A stretch of DNA of 64,000 nt from Hippopus hippopus (GCA_946811185.2 OX328096.1:39816011-39880010); one strand, 5' to 3'. Counted from the first letter of the stretch, positions 33,373 to 44,984 are shown. Made by a program: numbers and translations. Notes: generated by a model from the sequence alone, not told the origin.

Positions 33373-34133
33373 AAAAAATTTTTTTTTTTTCATTTTTGTA
33401 ATAAATGATGTGCACAATGGGGAAAATTTCTATTACATGATGATTTACCTCCCTTTATTATCTATTGACCTTGATTATTTTCAAATAAGGTCAATGAGGT
33501 ATTGTGTAAGTCACACTGTATGTCGAAAACAACTGAAAAAGTTGTGTAGATCTACTCGATAGTACCTACACAGCGAAGTAGATGGAGGTTACCATCTTTA
33601 GAATTATTGTGTACTTGATGTTCGCCGACATTTAAAAGAACGCCAGTTTACGTAAGTAATGTAAACGAATTAATGATATATCTTATTGGTTTCATCAACT
33701 CCCCATCATTGCTTTTGGCGGTATTGAAATCCAATTACTGCGTCCATTAAAATGGTCAATCAAAATTTAAAGTGAAGTAAACAATAATCACCAATTGTTC
33801 TCCAATCAGCGGCTTAGAATAACAACCGGTAACATGACATGCGTTGTTGTGGAACAGGTCAGTTTTCCCCATTGTGACCTATCAATTACCTAACGTTGTG
33901 TCCGCCGAGGTGTGAAACAAGCAATTACCACACATTTCCGGTGCAAATTAACGCTTGATCCAGGCAGGTAAAGGAAATTTTACCTGACTTTTTTGGGAAT
34001 AATTAATCAACAATTTTTATTGACAAATGGAAGAATTAATTGACAACTGAATTAATTAATCGAGAATTGTCGATAATTTCGATTGGCAGCGCGAGCACTG
34101 GTTCATTAACACTTGAGATGGTTTGGTAAAGGG

Positions 34134-34392
34134 TTAAACCCTTGGAGTGATAAATGACAAAAATGAACATTTCCTATCCAGGGAAAAGATACAAATATTG
34201 CAGTTGCAACTTTTTTTTTATCAAAACTCAGATGAAGCAAATTTACTGCTATTCTTTTTTGGTCAGAATCTCAAAATGCATATCTGATACTTCACGTCCA
34301 AAATCAGACTGAAAGTTCTGTACAGTCTGATCTTGATCTATGCTGTCTGCAAAAGTAGCTAAGTCGTTCTAAGTACCCAATTACTTAATTAA
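34134..34392. repeat. MITE-2 copy
   Basis: 'ttaaacccttggagtgataa' to 'ctaagtacccaattacttaa', with hairpin 'aatcagactgaaagttctgt' / 'acagtctgatcttgatct' at about 34303-34343. It adjoins the next MITE-1. Confidence 0.55.
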
Positions 34393-34614
34393 TCCTTTAC
34401 CACACCATCCCAACTTTTAAGGACCCTGGGAAACAAGGCTTTTGAAAAAAGGCTTTGTGGGAAAATACTGGTAACCAGCATTTTCTCCTTTTCCCACAAT
34501 GTTTTCTACACTTTCAAAGACAAATCCAATCATCTGAGCCACATTTAATTTGTTGTTTGCAAATGCTGTCGATTTGGGTGATCCAAAAATTTTCTTGTAT
34601 GTTAAAGACTTAAC
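34389..34614. repeat. MITE-1 copy
   Basis: 'ttaatcctttaccacaccat' to 'tgttaaagacttaac'; the left stem is shortened by a deletion ('ggctttgtgggaaaatactgg'). Confidence 0.65.
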
Positions 34615-34770
34615 TCCTGCTCAATACATGAAATGGAAACTTTCAGTCAGTACTAAAGATGCAGATATTGCAATTTAAAACATGTCTTTATCAGAGAAGC
34701 TAGCAAAGAAGAAGACAGTGTCAGTCCAATTTCAGTCTGCACTTTCTGTGCAGTCTGAAATGTATCTACA
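34609..34770. repeat. MITE-2 copy, partial
   Basis: Starts at the TTAA shared with the previous MITE-1; perfect short hairpin 'ttcagtctgcac'-'tttct'-'gtgcagtctgaa' at about 34729-34757. Right end not found. Confidence 0.5.
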
Positions 34771-34854
34771 TTGTTCGCATAAACATATTACATTCAGTTC
34801 CAGCCCTTTAACAGTTTGGTGGGACAGGGCTGCTAACTATGATTACATTAGGTA

Positions 34855-36193
34855 CGAGGGTTGTTCGATATGTAATGTGTATTGTACGATATCTCAAAAG
34901 CATTCGACTCAAATAGTGAAATGAACATTACATCCCTTCAAAGTATTCTCTGCAGTTTGAAATACATAATTTCAATCTCTGAATCCATTTCTGAAATGCG
35001 TCACGGTATGCTGATTTAGGTAGACCTCTGAGGCACTGACTGATGGCTGAGCCAAGGGCTTGTCGGGACTTGTAACGACGACCAGATAAGAACTTTTTAA
35101 GTTTTGGAAAAAGGAAAAAGTCACATGGGGCTAGATCTGGAGAGTATGGTGGGTGTGGCAAGACGGTAACCTTCTCCGACTTCAAAAATTGCTTCACAAG
35201 CTCAGATGTATGTGATGGAGCATTATCATGAAGTAGACGAACATGACTAAATCCTGACACAGGGCGTCGTTTAAGATAACATTTCTTGACCTTTTTTAGT
35301 ATAACATCTCGGTAATACCGACCTGTAACACTTTTGCCCTTCGGCACCGGAATTTGTACGGCTATACCATCACATGAGAAGAATATGCAATAAGGAACCT
35401 TCTTTGTGCTTATGCTTCTTTTGGCAACTACAGGCCTTCTACCGTGTTTAGTTAGCCATATTTTGTTTCCAATTTTTCTTACTGGTTCGAAATAGTGAAC
35501 CCATGTTTCGTCACCAGTAACAATGTTTGCAAATTGTCTTTGATTGAATTTGGGAAACATTTTGAGCAATTGCTTAGCAGCTTGTACTCGTACCCGTTTT
35601 TGGTCATCTGTCAATATATGCGGAATCCATCTGGCAGAAATCTTTCGTACTTTCAAAATACGCTTCAAAATGAAATGCACCCGCAATAGCGATATGCCAA
35701 CATCGTTGGCAATATCACGAATCGTGTATCTGCCATCACTTTCAATTATTTCCCTGACTTTTGAGACATTTGCCTTGCCTGTTACAGTCACAGGTCGGCC
35801 AGATTTTGCTACATCTTTGACGGACTCTGTGCCAGTCAGAAATTTCTTTCTCCACCTACGAACTGTCTCATAAGATACCTTATCAGACCCATAAACTTCC
35901 CCCAATTCAGTAAAAATCTACATTACCGAATGACCAAGTTTTGTGCGAACTTTTATATAAGCTCTAATTTCTTTAATATTCTTAATCCGTTTCCCAACCA
36001 TTTTTACAACAGTGGTCAACGACTAGCTCTACTGAAATGACTATAAGTTTAAATCTATGTGGAGCTGAAGGCTCGTATTTATACCGTTGGAAAGGCATTG
36101 AATAGAGCTATTCAAGCGTATCATCATCCACGAAATCGTGCAAAGCGTTATCGCGCTGTGGTACAATACACATTACATATCGAACAGCCCTCG
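34855..36193 (-). mobile_element. mariner element, complete with TIRs and TA duplication
   Basis: Left end cgagggttgttcgatatgta (34855 on) and right end, read inward, cgagggctgttcgatatgta; about 30 of 31 terminal bases match. TA lies at 34853-34854 and 36194-36195, the mariner target. Length 1339 bp, normal for the superfamily. It contains one transposase frame on the minus strand. The near-identical TIRs point to recent activity or recent arrival. Confidence 0.95.
34928..36001 (-). pseudogene. mariner (DD34D) transposase with a single in-frame TAG
   Basis: Cuts and rejoins its own element at TA sites. From ATG at 36001-35999 to the stop at 34928 there are 357 coding positions, one of which (codon 28, 35918-35920) is TAG. 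From codon 33 on the frame is open for 325 residues. In order it shows an N-terminal helix-turn-helix region with SGRPV near 67-71, a second HTH (YTIRDIANDVGISLLRVHFI), the linker motif WIPHILTDDQ near 125, the first Asp in GDETWVH (164), the second in HDNAPSH (259), and the third in YSPDLAPCDFFLFP (294); second and third are separated by 34 residues. Without the TAG it would be full length. As a eukaryotic gene the TTG at codon 33 is not a credible start. The TAG could be a sequencing error or a polymorphism. Confidence 0.93.
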
Positions 36194-36689
36194 TATATAA
36201 TAACTGTTGTTGAAAAGAAATCTTTCTAAGATTTAAAGATCTCGGACAAGAGAAGTACCATTTCTAGTTTGTATGATTTCTATTTTAGGGATTTTAGGTA
36301 TGCAGAAACCACCTATAATAAGTGATTCAAACAATAAGATCTTGTCTAAAAACCAAAGTACAGAATGAGTCACTAACAATATTTTGCATATTTCTCTGCC
36401 CTGTATTTTCTCTGCTGTGAATTCCTGCAAAGTCATAATTACCATCATAAAAATACCACTATCACAAAATGCATACTTTCACTTCAAAAGTAAGAAATCC
36501 AAATGAACTACTGATACATTTTCCTCCCACACAATTTATATCAGAAAAGATAGTTCTTTCTGCAAGATGAAACAATTCCCATGTCAACAACCGTTCTATT
36601 AATTCATCTTGTATGGTTCTTCCTTTAACTCGTAGGGCAACTCACAGAACTTCCATTACTTTTGGAGCAATGAAGATAAAGATCATACT

Positions 36690-36960
36690 TAAAGGAAAGT
36701 GTAGCCTGATCTTACATCTACATTATCTGATTAACAAAATGATGACATATATTTCATACTATTCGTGCGCTATTTGAGGTAAACAAACCGTTGTGGCACT
36801 GAACCAAAATACTAATTGCTTAGGTGTACAGTATCAATCAAAATCAGACTGTACAGAATGTGAAGTCTGATCTTTAATCCACAAAATCTGCGTCTTTGCC
36901 TGATATTCTGGAAAAAAAGTTAAAATTGCTACATCTGTCGTACTGACTGAGAATGCGCAT
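36690..36960. repeat. MITE-2-like remnant
   Basis: 'tcaaaatcagactgtacaga' / 'gaagtctgatctttaatcca' hairpin half at about 36836-36882; the ends are unclear. Confidence 0.4.
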
Positions 36961-36989
36961 TTCATCCATTTGACACTATGAAGATTGAG

Positions 36990-37364
36990 CTGTATTAGCA
37001 AGGTAGAAAACATTGTGGGAAAGGAAAAAGTGCTGGTTACCAGCACTTTCTCTGTTTCCGATGTTTTCAAAAGACTTCTTCCTCAAGGTCATTAAAACTT
37101 CTGATTGTCTGGTGAAGGGTTGATTGATTAATTTAATTGTGTTTTACGGCTCTTTCAACATTATTTCAGTCTTATCACGGCGACAGCCCACATATTCATA
37201 TTTTCCTGGGTTTGCTAGGCTAGGGCTCTGAAGTGTCTTGCCCAAGGACACTCCCACAAAAGACCTAGTGAATCCAGTGTGGCTCGAACCCTGGGCCTCC
37301 AGGTTACAAGTCCCACACTTTACAACTGAGCCAGGCAGGACCCGTGTGGTGAAGGGTTAAGTAC
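36990..37364. repeat. MITE-1 copy interrupted by a SINE
   Basis: Stem at 37010-37065 reads aaagtgctggttaccagcac then 'tttctctgtttcc'. The right end 'gattgtctggtgaagggtt' is followed by the SINE and then by the repeated end 'tgtggtgaagggttaa'. Confidence 0.75.
37122..37346 (-). repeat. tRNA-derived SINE with 12-bp target duplication
   Basis: tggtgaagggtt at 37110-37121 and 37347-37358. Minus-strand head 'gggtcctgcctggctcagtt' then 'gtaaagtg' (box A) and 'agggttcgagccaca' (box B); body 'cttgggcaagacacttcaga'; 3' end 'gccgtaaaacacaattaaat' with 'taatcaatca'. Inserted into the terminal repeat of a MITE-1. Confidence 0.88.
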
Positions 37365-37387
37365 ACTGGTCATACCCACTGAAATAC

Positions 37388-37602
37388 TGTTAGCCCTAAA
37401 GCCCTAAATAAACACAGCAGACATTTTTGGTCTAGAATATGACCCAGGTGTTAAACTACAATTTCATGGTTGTTTTTGTCAATACTGTTTCAGCAAAGCA
37501 AACCATATAGATCAAGTTCAGACTGCACATTTTGTGCACACTGATCTTGATCAACACTGGCCACAAAGGCAACTATGTTGTGAATGGCACTGTAAGGGTT
37601 AA
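37388..37602. repeat. MITE-2 copy
   Basis: 'ttagccctaaagccctaaat' to 'ggcactgtaagggttaa'; hairpin 'agttcagactgcacattttg' / 'tgcacactgatcttgatca' at about 37513-37552. Confidence 0.6.
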
Positions 37603-37848
37603 ATATAAAACTTTAAACCAAACCAACAAATATCTGGATAATTACGAAAAGGCCGTTTTGCATCAAATCTAATGTCATCCACTGAAAAGTTCCAAAAACT
37701 ATAGGAGAGATGACAGTCTAAGAATCGGCCAAAACACATGGAACTCCATGTAAAAGATCTGACACACAGGTGTGTGGAAAGACATCTTTATTATTTCTAT
37801 GAAATGTTTTTCTACCCTTATCTAGAATTCCACTGACTATAGGTATGG

Positions 37849-38076
37849 TTAACTCTTTACCAAACGACATAAATTTGGACTAGTTCAAATTGAAAACATT
37901 TGCAGATGACAAAATAGATGTGACCCAAAGATTGATACCTATTTGGGAAGGGTAGAAAACAATGTGGGAAAAGGAGAAAATGCTGGTTACCAGCATTTTC
38001 TCCTTTTCCCACAATGTTTTCAAAAGCTTTCTTTCTCAAGGTCGTTAAAAGTCGGGATTGTGTGGTAAAGAGTTAA
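37849..38076. repeat. MITE-1 reference copy, TTAA to TTAA, 228 bp
   Basis: TTAACTCTTTACCAAACGAC ... TGTGTGGTAAAGAGTTAA. The palindrome occupies about 37963-38026 with one mismatch near the outer end (aacaatg / acaatgtt) and a one-base centre. Long arm about 110 bp, short arm about 50 bp, so the hairpin is off-centre. Confidence 0.9.
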
Positions 38077-38080
38077 AGTT

Positions 38081-38292
38081 TTAAACCTTTACCACACAAT
38101 CCCGAGTTTTAATGACCTTTGAAAATATTGTGGAGAAAGAAAAAAATGCTGGCAACCAGCATTTTCTTCTTTCCCATGATGTTTTCCACCCTTTCAAAGA
38201 CAACTTTTTCATTTGAACCAAATTTAAATTGTGGCCTGCAAATGCTTTCACTTTGGACATGTCTGGAATATTGCAACATGGTGAAAGGTTAA
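38081..38292. repeat. MITE-1 copy, opposite orientation, 4 bp from the previous
   Basis: TTAAACCTTTACCACACAAT ... 'ggtgaaaggttaa'. Core 'aaaatgctggcaaccagcattttc'. With its neighbour it makes a larger inverted pair. Confidence 0.8.
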
Positions 38293-38875
38293 CTGGAAAA
38301 CAAAATTCTAGATTTGCCCATATGAACAGCAATATGTGAAAGAAAGGACATTCTCTTTTTTTCCAATCGATGTAGAAAACATTGTGGGAAAAAGAGCTAC
38401 TGTTCCCTTTCTTGAAATCTTTTTTTCAAATGCAGTCTACTGCATGCAAGCAACTAGTAATATACATGTATACGGCAAAAAGTCAAGGACGCTATAAAAG
38501 AAAATTGCTTGACATTTGAAAATTTCCTCCTCCAAGTCAGAAATCTACCTTCTCTGACCGTTGCTTTTAGAGGTAGGAAAGTAGTTTTTTATAAATGTAA
38601 CAACAATGGTGAAAAGAGGAAAATGTGTTAACTTATGAGTGGCTAACTTATGATTATTTTTTGCCTTGCAGCAAACGAATCTTTAAACCACTGTTGAAAA
38701 CATTGTGGACATAGAACTTTTGTCTTTAATGAACAATCAATTTATCCGTTTGCAACAAAATTCCACTGGTATTCATGCATTAACCATAATTATATTTTGA
38801 CTATCCATATCAATTAAAGATGTTTTCTATTTAAGATGTTTGCAGCAAACGTATCTTATGAAGTAATGAGTTACA

Positions 38876-39106
38876 GTAACTGTTTACCACACAACAAAAT
38901 TTTAAACAAGTCCAAATTGAAAGTATGCACAGATCACAAATGAAATGTAGCTCTGATGATGAGCTTTTTCTTTGAAATGGTAGGAAACATTTTTGGAAAA
39001 GGAATAAATGTAGTCTACCAGCATTTTCCCCTTTCCCCACAATGTTAAAAAAAGCCTCATTCCTCAGGTTCATTAAAACTTGCAATTGTCTGGTAAATAG
39101 TTGAGT
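38876..39106. repeat. MITE-1 copy, diverged
   Basis: 'gtaactgtttaccacacaac' to 'gtctggtaaatagttga'; core 'aaatgtagtctaccagcattttcccc'. Confidence 0.65.
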
Positions 39107-39807
39107 GCTTCAGACAAAATATCAGATGTTAAAGGTATGAGATCTGTTTCAATTGGTACATGTTTTAATTATATTTATCAATAAGTAGGCAAATCACTCA
39201 TTGATTAGTAGGAAAATCAATCTAAACCAAAGATGGAAGTTTTATAAGGGATGATTTTTGAAGATCTAACCTGGCCTCACAGTCATGTACAAAGTCAGGT
39301 TCTCTGCCACTAGAACAATGTCAATCTGTGACAGTCAAGACTGCTTTTGTTTCAGAGTAAAGCGTATGAAAAATCTCCAGAACAGACGGTTTGTTTATAT
39401 GAAAACAAAATTCATATGATACCAGTCTAGATTTGAGAGGCCATTAACTTAAGTAGAATTCTGCATCATTAACATCAACAGTCAGAAAACTGACCTCTTG
39501 TAAACATAACTTGGCTATCTGAGGTGAATTAGCCAAACATTCCAGGAGAGTTCATTGATTTTCATCATGATCATAATATCTTCTCCTCTAACAGCAGGAC
39601 ATTTACATCAAAAACAGTGTGGAAAGGAGAATAAGCCCTCGAATTAGGTCTTACTTTTTCTCATCTTTTCCTATAGGCCAGTCAAGATATTTTACAAAGC
39701 ATCATAAGAGAAACATACAACAGTGAAATGCATAACAACAAAACTATAATAATGTGAATATTCAATTTTACTTTGGCTACATCTTTACATGAACTACTCA
39801 TCTGTGT

Positions 39808-40728
39808 CATAGGGGTCCGTAGTTTGACTCCTGGCACCCATAGACTATATAGTATAAACAAGGGATTTAACTGTATGCAGTCCGTTACTCGCCCCCGGTT
39901 ACAAAAAACAAAGTATCTTTTCTACCCCATCAGTTATTCTCCTATTTTTTTCTACAGCTGAGAGCTAAAACATTTTTCTACCAGAAAAACACAACTGTTT
40001 GTCAGTGGCTAATGCAGTTTGGCTGATACATTCGCTCGAACTTGTAAACTCGCTCAAAAATCAGCGCCACTGACACGGGTTCGTACATCCGTTTTCAAGA
40101 TATAAAATGCACTTTAGATCCAATGAAACGCAGTATTAGCGGCACCCACCCTTTAAGCATGTTTAAAAATACTACTGACCTATAGTCTTTATCTTCAATA
40201 ACGACGAAACGCCTCAGAATTCGTCGAATTTGTGATCCACGTTCTTATTTCGAACAGCTGCAGCCATCTTCTGTCATGTGACATTGTTTGGAACGAGAAA
40301 TTTCATCGGTTGATATGTACTAACAGTCGTGAATTCAACCAATGAAATTTCGTACAGCTGCTCACACCTTTTTGTCACGTGACAGTACGGTGACACTGTT
40401 TGGAACGAGAAATTTCATTGGTTTATATGTGTGAACGTCAGTATCAAATGTACGAACCCGTGTCAATGGTGAAGATTTTTGAGCGAGTTTACAAGTTCGA
40501 GCGAATGTATCAGCCAGACTGCATTAGCCACTGACAAACAGTTATGTTTTTCTGGTAGAAAAATGTTTTAGCTCTCAGCTGTAGAAAAAATTAGGAGAAT
40601 AACTGATAGGGTAGAAAAGATACGTTGTTTTCCTGTAACCGGGGCGAGTAACGGGCTGCATACAGTTAAATCCCTTGTTTATACTATATAGTCTATGGGT
40701 GCCAGGAGTCAAACTACGGACCCCTATG
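39808..40728. mobile_element. long-TIR (foldback) element, copy 1, 8-bp target duplication
   Basis: Both ends read inward cataggggtccgtagtttga and stay complementary for about 280 bp (39808-40089 against 40449-40728). atctgtgt lies on both sides (39800-39807, 40729-40736). The 360-bp middle has two copies of 'ttggaacgagaaatttcat'. No transposase. The 8-bp duplication and TAGGGG-like end fit the hAT superfamily; inference. Confidence 0.9.
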
Positions 40729-41728
40729 ATCTGTGTATGGCTTCAGTTAAGCAAAAATAAGAGACCCTTGTTGACATAGATTTTTACAAGAGAGCATTTC
40801 ACTTTGAAAGACAGAAGTTTGCCATACTAAACCTCTTAAGAGGCCTTTGAGGGTAACAAGAGTTATCTTCACAAGAAACAGTACTGAGCAGTATATTAGT
40901 AAAATGCATAGTTACAGCGAATGAAAAGCGCATTTTTATCAGCTATCACGATAAAAAAGAATTCTCAACAAACCTACACAATAGGTTCCCATCACAGATT
41001 GAAAAGTTTGAGGTCAGGATTCAAAATGAAACTTGTGACCAGCACGGTACTTCAGACGCAAAATGAAACTTGCGACCAACTTGTTACCTTTATTTTACAG
41101 TATTATGTTTGCAAACTAACTACAGGATAAATTATCACAAAAAGTGGGAAAAGATAAAGAGATTGGGATGCTGTAATGGAGGATTCATTCATAACTTCAC
41201 AGTTAGGTAAGAGGGCTAATCTGATTACAGGATGAAAGACTAGTAAATGTTCAGGGATAACTTTGATCAAAGATGCTTCTTTGCCTAATGTCTCTGTAAT
41301 GATTCATCTTTTTATATGACAACCTTAGTCTTTGAAAACTTAATTTCATTCAAGTATGTTACTATGATATACCATACAGATCTTACATAATCAACTGAAA
41401 TGCCTTGAATCACACCAAATATATCAGACCCAAAAATGTTGCAATTCTCAAATCTACAACATGATAACACTTATCAGACAGCGGCTTACAAACATAAATT
41501 TGAAAAAAACAACAGCAACAACAGCAAAATAAAAAAAAACATTTACACACACAAAGAACTACTCAAAGACAAATTTTTAACTCTCGGCATGACAAAGGCA
41601 ACTCTAGATATGGACGAAGACAATGTTGACCCATTTCAGGTTAGACAGATCTTGGATCTTTACTGTGTAATATTTCTTGAGATATTCTAGGTCTTTCCTG
41701 CTTAATGAAAATGAACATGTTACATCAT

Positions 41729-41957
41729 TTACTCATTACCACACAATCCTGACTTTTAACGACCCTGGAAGAAAAGCCTTTTTGAAAACACTGAGAGGAA
41801 AGGAGAAAATGCTGGTAACCAACAAGTTCTCCTTTTCCCACAATGTTTCCTACCTAACCAAAGATAGAAATCATCAATTTAGCAACATTTAGTTTGTCGT
41901 CTGCACATGCTTTCAATTTGGTCCAGTCAAAAATTTTTCGTTTGGTAAAGAATTAAG
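41729..41957. repeat. MITE-1 copy
   Basis: 'ttactcattaccacacaatc' to 'tttggtaaagaattaag'; core 'atgctggtaaccaacaagttctcc', right arm mutated. Confidence 0.7.
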
Positions 41958-41978
41958 CCTTTGCAAAACAATGCAGAC

Positions 41979-42208
41979 TTTAACTCTTTACCAAATGACA
42001 AAATTTTGAACTTATCACCAACTAAAACCACCTGCAAATGACAAATTAAATGTGGTTCAAATCACTGAATTTGTCCTTGAAAGGACAGAAAACATTGCTG
42101 GAAAAGGACAAAATATTGGTTGCCAGCATTTTGTTCTTTTCCTATAATGTTTTCAAAGCACTCTTCACTACGGTCATTAAAAACTGGATTATTTGGTGAA
42201 GCGTTAAT
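41979..42208. repeat. MITE-1 copy with partly compensated stem
   Basis: 'tttaactctttaccaaatga' to 'tttggtgaagcgttaatg'. 'ggacaaaatattggttgcca' faces 'gcattttgttcttttcc': the C introduced in the left arm is matched by G in the right. Confidence 0.7.
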
Positions 42209-42393
42209 GACCTTAAAAAAGAAGGCTTTTGAAAATATTGTGAGTAAAGGAGAATAATCATGCTGGTAACCAGCATTTTTGTTCCTTTTCCCACAATGTG
42301 TTCTATCCTATGAAAGACACATTGCACGATTCAGTTTTCATTTTCATTTCATTTGTTGTTGGCAAATTCTTTAACTTTGCACAAGAGTTAAAA
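42205..42393. repeat. MITE-1 copy, shares TTAA with the previous one
   Basis: 'ttaatgaccttaaaaaagaa' lacks the first 30 bp of the short arm; core 'catgctggtaaccagcattt'; ends 'gcacaagagttaaaag'. Confidence 0.6.
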
Positions 42394-42829
42394 GTTTGAA
42401 GGCTTGAAGTCTGGTAGATTTCAGATTTAATGGTATGTGAATCAGTCTAAGGAAAAGACCATATTTTTTTACTATTATCTAATTAGTTTCAATAGTTGGT
42501 TTTATGGGTTTTTTTGCCCCAAAGACGTGACACAAGCTGCTCTTTTTACTCTAAACTCAATTTGATGCAAAGAGTCTACACTGCTTTAAAGTAAAATATT
42601 TTAATCACCTGCAGTTTTGCTGCCAAAATACCACCAAGAGTTTGATTTAATGGTTTGAGAATGATTCTTACAGATCAGTTGTATGATGTGATTACTATTC
42701 TTAGAACATTCCAGACTAGAATATCCCCATATCTCGGCTATACTACTTCATATCAATAGTGTAAAACCCTTACTTCTACATCAGTGAACTCAGTCCTACA
42801 ACAGTTATGTCAGGACAGTAGCTCACCTC

Positions 42830-42985
42830 ATCATGTGATTCTTTGGTTTTATAGGTATGAGGCTATGTCTATCAAGTACCTTGTCCAAAGGCACACACAA
42901 AAAACAGTCTTACCACCAAGGAACAAACCCAGGACATCTGGATTTCGAATTCAAATTCACCCTCCTAGCCACAGAAAATGCTTAG
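42830..42985 (-). repeat. possible SINE remnant
   Basis: 'accttgtccaaaggcacaca' and 'aacaaacccaggacatctgg' resemble the SINE body and box-B area; no tail or duplication. Confidence 0.3.
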
Positions 42986-43063
42986 TTTTATTAAAACTGT
43001 CAGGTTCCTGTTATCCTGCTTCTGTTTAATGTTTTGTCTTAAATATTCATTAGACAATTCCAC

Positions 43064-43283
43064 TAACCCTAAGAGAACCACATAAACCCAAAAACTTTTT
43101 AATGTAGAAATAAGACCCAAACAATAGCAGGTTCATGGTTGCTTTTGTCAGGAGTGTGTCGGCAAAGTGGACAGTGTACATCAAAATATTAGACTGCAAT
43201 TGTTCTGTGCAGTTTGAACTTGATCTACACCGTTTGCAAAAGCAACAAAAGTGATGTAAGATGCATAGTAAATTAAGGGTTAA
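43064..43283. repeat. MITE-2 copy
   Basis: 'taaccctaagagaaccacat' to 'gtaaattaagggttaa'; diverged hairpin 'tagactgcaattgttctgtg' / 'cagtttgaacttgatctaca'. Confidence 0.55.
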
Positions 43284-43306
43284 TCCTTTACCACACAATG
43301 ATGAGT

Positions 43307-43535
43307 TTAACTCTTTACCACACAAAAAAATTTTAGACTGGTCCAAATTGAAATCATTTGCTGACTATGAAATAAATGTTACTCCAAAAATGAAATTTGT
43401 ATTTGGAAGGGTCGAAAACATTGTGGGAAAAGGAGAAAATGCTGGTAACCAGCATTTTCTCCTTTTCCCACAATGTTTTCAAAAGGCTTCTCTCTCAGGG
43501 TCGTTAAAAGTAGGGATTGTGTGGTAAAGGGTTAA
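43307..43535. repeat. MITE-1 copy, intact, 229 bp
   Basis: TTAACTCTTTACCACACAAA ... GTGTGGTAAAGGGTTAA. Uninterrupted stem at about 43416-43480, from aaaacattgtgggaaaagg through ctggtaaccag to cccacaatgtttt. Confidence 0.92.
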
Positions 43536-43544
43536 AAGGCCCCT

Positions 43545-43708
43545 AGGAATAGGACTTAAGAAAAGGTAACCAGCATTTTCTCCTTTTCCCACTGTTTACT
43601 GCCCTTTCAAAGGACAAATTTCAAAATTATTCCACATTTAATTTGTCATTTGCAAATGCTTTCAATTCAGACAAGTCTAAAATTATGTTGTTCAATAAAG
43701 GGTTATTA
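43545..43708. repeat. MITE-1 fragment (right half)
   Basis: Begins inside the stem ('aggtaaccagcattttctcc') and keeps the long arm to 'aataaagggtta'. Confidence 0.6.
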
Positions 43709-43758
43709 AAACTATAAATCAATCAGTATTCACAAAAATCGACAGAGTCTGATCAAAT

Positions 43759-44190
43759 ATGAGTCTTTTGAAGATTAAGGAAGAAGTTTATTTGAAATTA
43801 GAAAATGATCTTTCCAAACTTCTCAAACTCATCAAACACTTCAATCCTTTTCTTTCTCAAGAACTAAAACAAGTTTTTGACTTTGGGTATAAAAAAAATT
43901 GTGACTGTAAGATTGTGACCCTGGAAATCTCTATGAAGATTCATACTGTCCTAGCTTTGAATATGTTGGTCTGTACGATGACACTCTGAGGTTAGAGATC
44001 GCACATGCCAAGGGTAAGACTAAAACCAATAGATCCTTGAAATTCTCCAAGAAATTTACCAACACATCAAGAGAAAAAAATGGTTGTGGTAAAAGATTAT
44101 GTGGGACTCCCGGAGAAAATTATTTTACAAGATTTACCATCAAATTACACATTCCAATGTTTCAAGTGCTAGTCTGGGGACTTTTTTAAC
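43759..44190 (+). pseudogene. unassigned coding-like stretch in two frames
   Basis: One frame reads 'SLLKIKEEVYLKLENDLSKL' to 'FGYKKNCDCKIV' (to about 43920). Overlapping it, another frame reads 'DPGNLYEDSYCPSFEYVGLY', 'DDTLRLEIAHAKGKTKTNRS' and on to 'QVLVWGLF' before TAA at 44190. The switch is near the A-run at 43891, as expected of a frameshifted gene remnant. No family recognised. Confidence 0.25.
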
Positions 44191-44305
44191 ATCAGGCAAA
44201 TAAATTGGTTCAGCAAAAGAATCAATTTTATCTGTTTTTCTGGCAAAACATCTTAAAGGTGCATCTATGTCTATTTGAATTGCTTTTGATCCTCTGCAAC
44301 CAAAT

Positions 44306-44524
44306 TTAAGGATAGTGCACCCTACTGGGATTCGTGTAACATCGCCTTTCATCGCCAAAATTGTACGCATTCGGCTAAGACTCTGGTAATCCGTAATCGA
44401 TGCGGGGAAGCAGCGTATATTGGCCAATCGATTATGGATTACCTGAGTCTTAGCCGAATCCGTACATTTTTTTGGCAATAAAAGGTGATGTTAGAAGAAT
44501 CCCATTAGGGTGCCCTATCCTTAA
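44306..44524. mobile_element. foldback MITE with TTAA ends (MITE-3)
   Basis: TTAAGGATAGTGCACCCTA at the left and TAGGGTGCCCTATCCTTAA at the right. The arms match for about 95 bp ('attcggctaagactctggta' against 'tacctgagtcttagccgaat') around a short centre. Only copy in the window. Confidence 0.8.
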
Positions 44525-44984
44525 GTACCAGGTAATTAATTCTTCTATCGGCTAAAGTAAATCTGGGTCCTTTTGCACACAGTATAGATCAAAAGCAGAT
44601 TGCAAAGCTTATTCAGTATGATCTTGGATGTACATTTTCATTCGTTCATGAGATCGATAGTAAAAGTATGTTAATCTTGATAATTCTCATGACAAAGTAC
44701 ACACAATTTTTTTTTGCTCTTATACTGATTCTGTGTATTGGCCTAAAGATCTAAATAGACTATATTCACCAACAGCAGTTACTGTTACTTCCATTATTCT
44801 TTTAGATACCAAGACCAGCCATCTGACTGGCTAAACAGATTGCCTCAACTAATCCAATGGCTTGTTGGTGAACAAGGCTGCCAGAGAAAATTCTTATAAT
44901 CGCAATCTTACTGGAAGTATAGAAGCTTTTTGAAAATGTTGTAACGTAAAATTATGTAAGTTCTCTTCTATTTGTGAACATGTT

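Noticed and set aside
35495..35873. Plus-strand frames inside the mariner
   Set aside because: Shadows of the transposase on the opposite strand.
42670..42725. 50-nt minus-strand exon between TATTCTAG| and |GTAAGA
   Set aside because: Too short; many such pairs are expected by chance in AT-rich DNA and no partner exon is seen.
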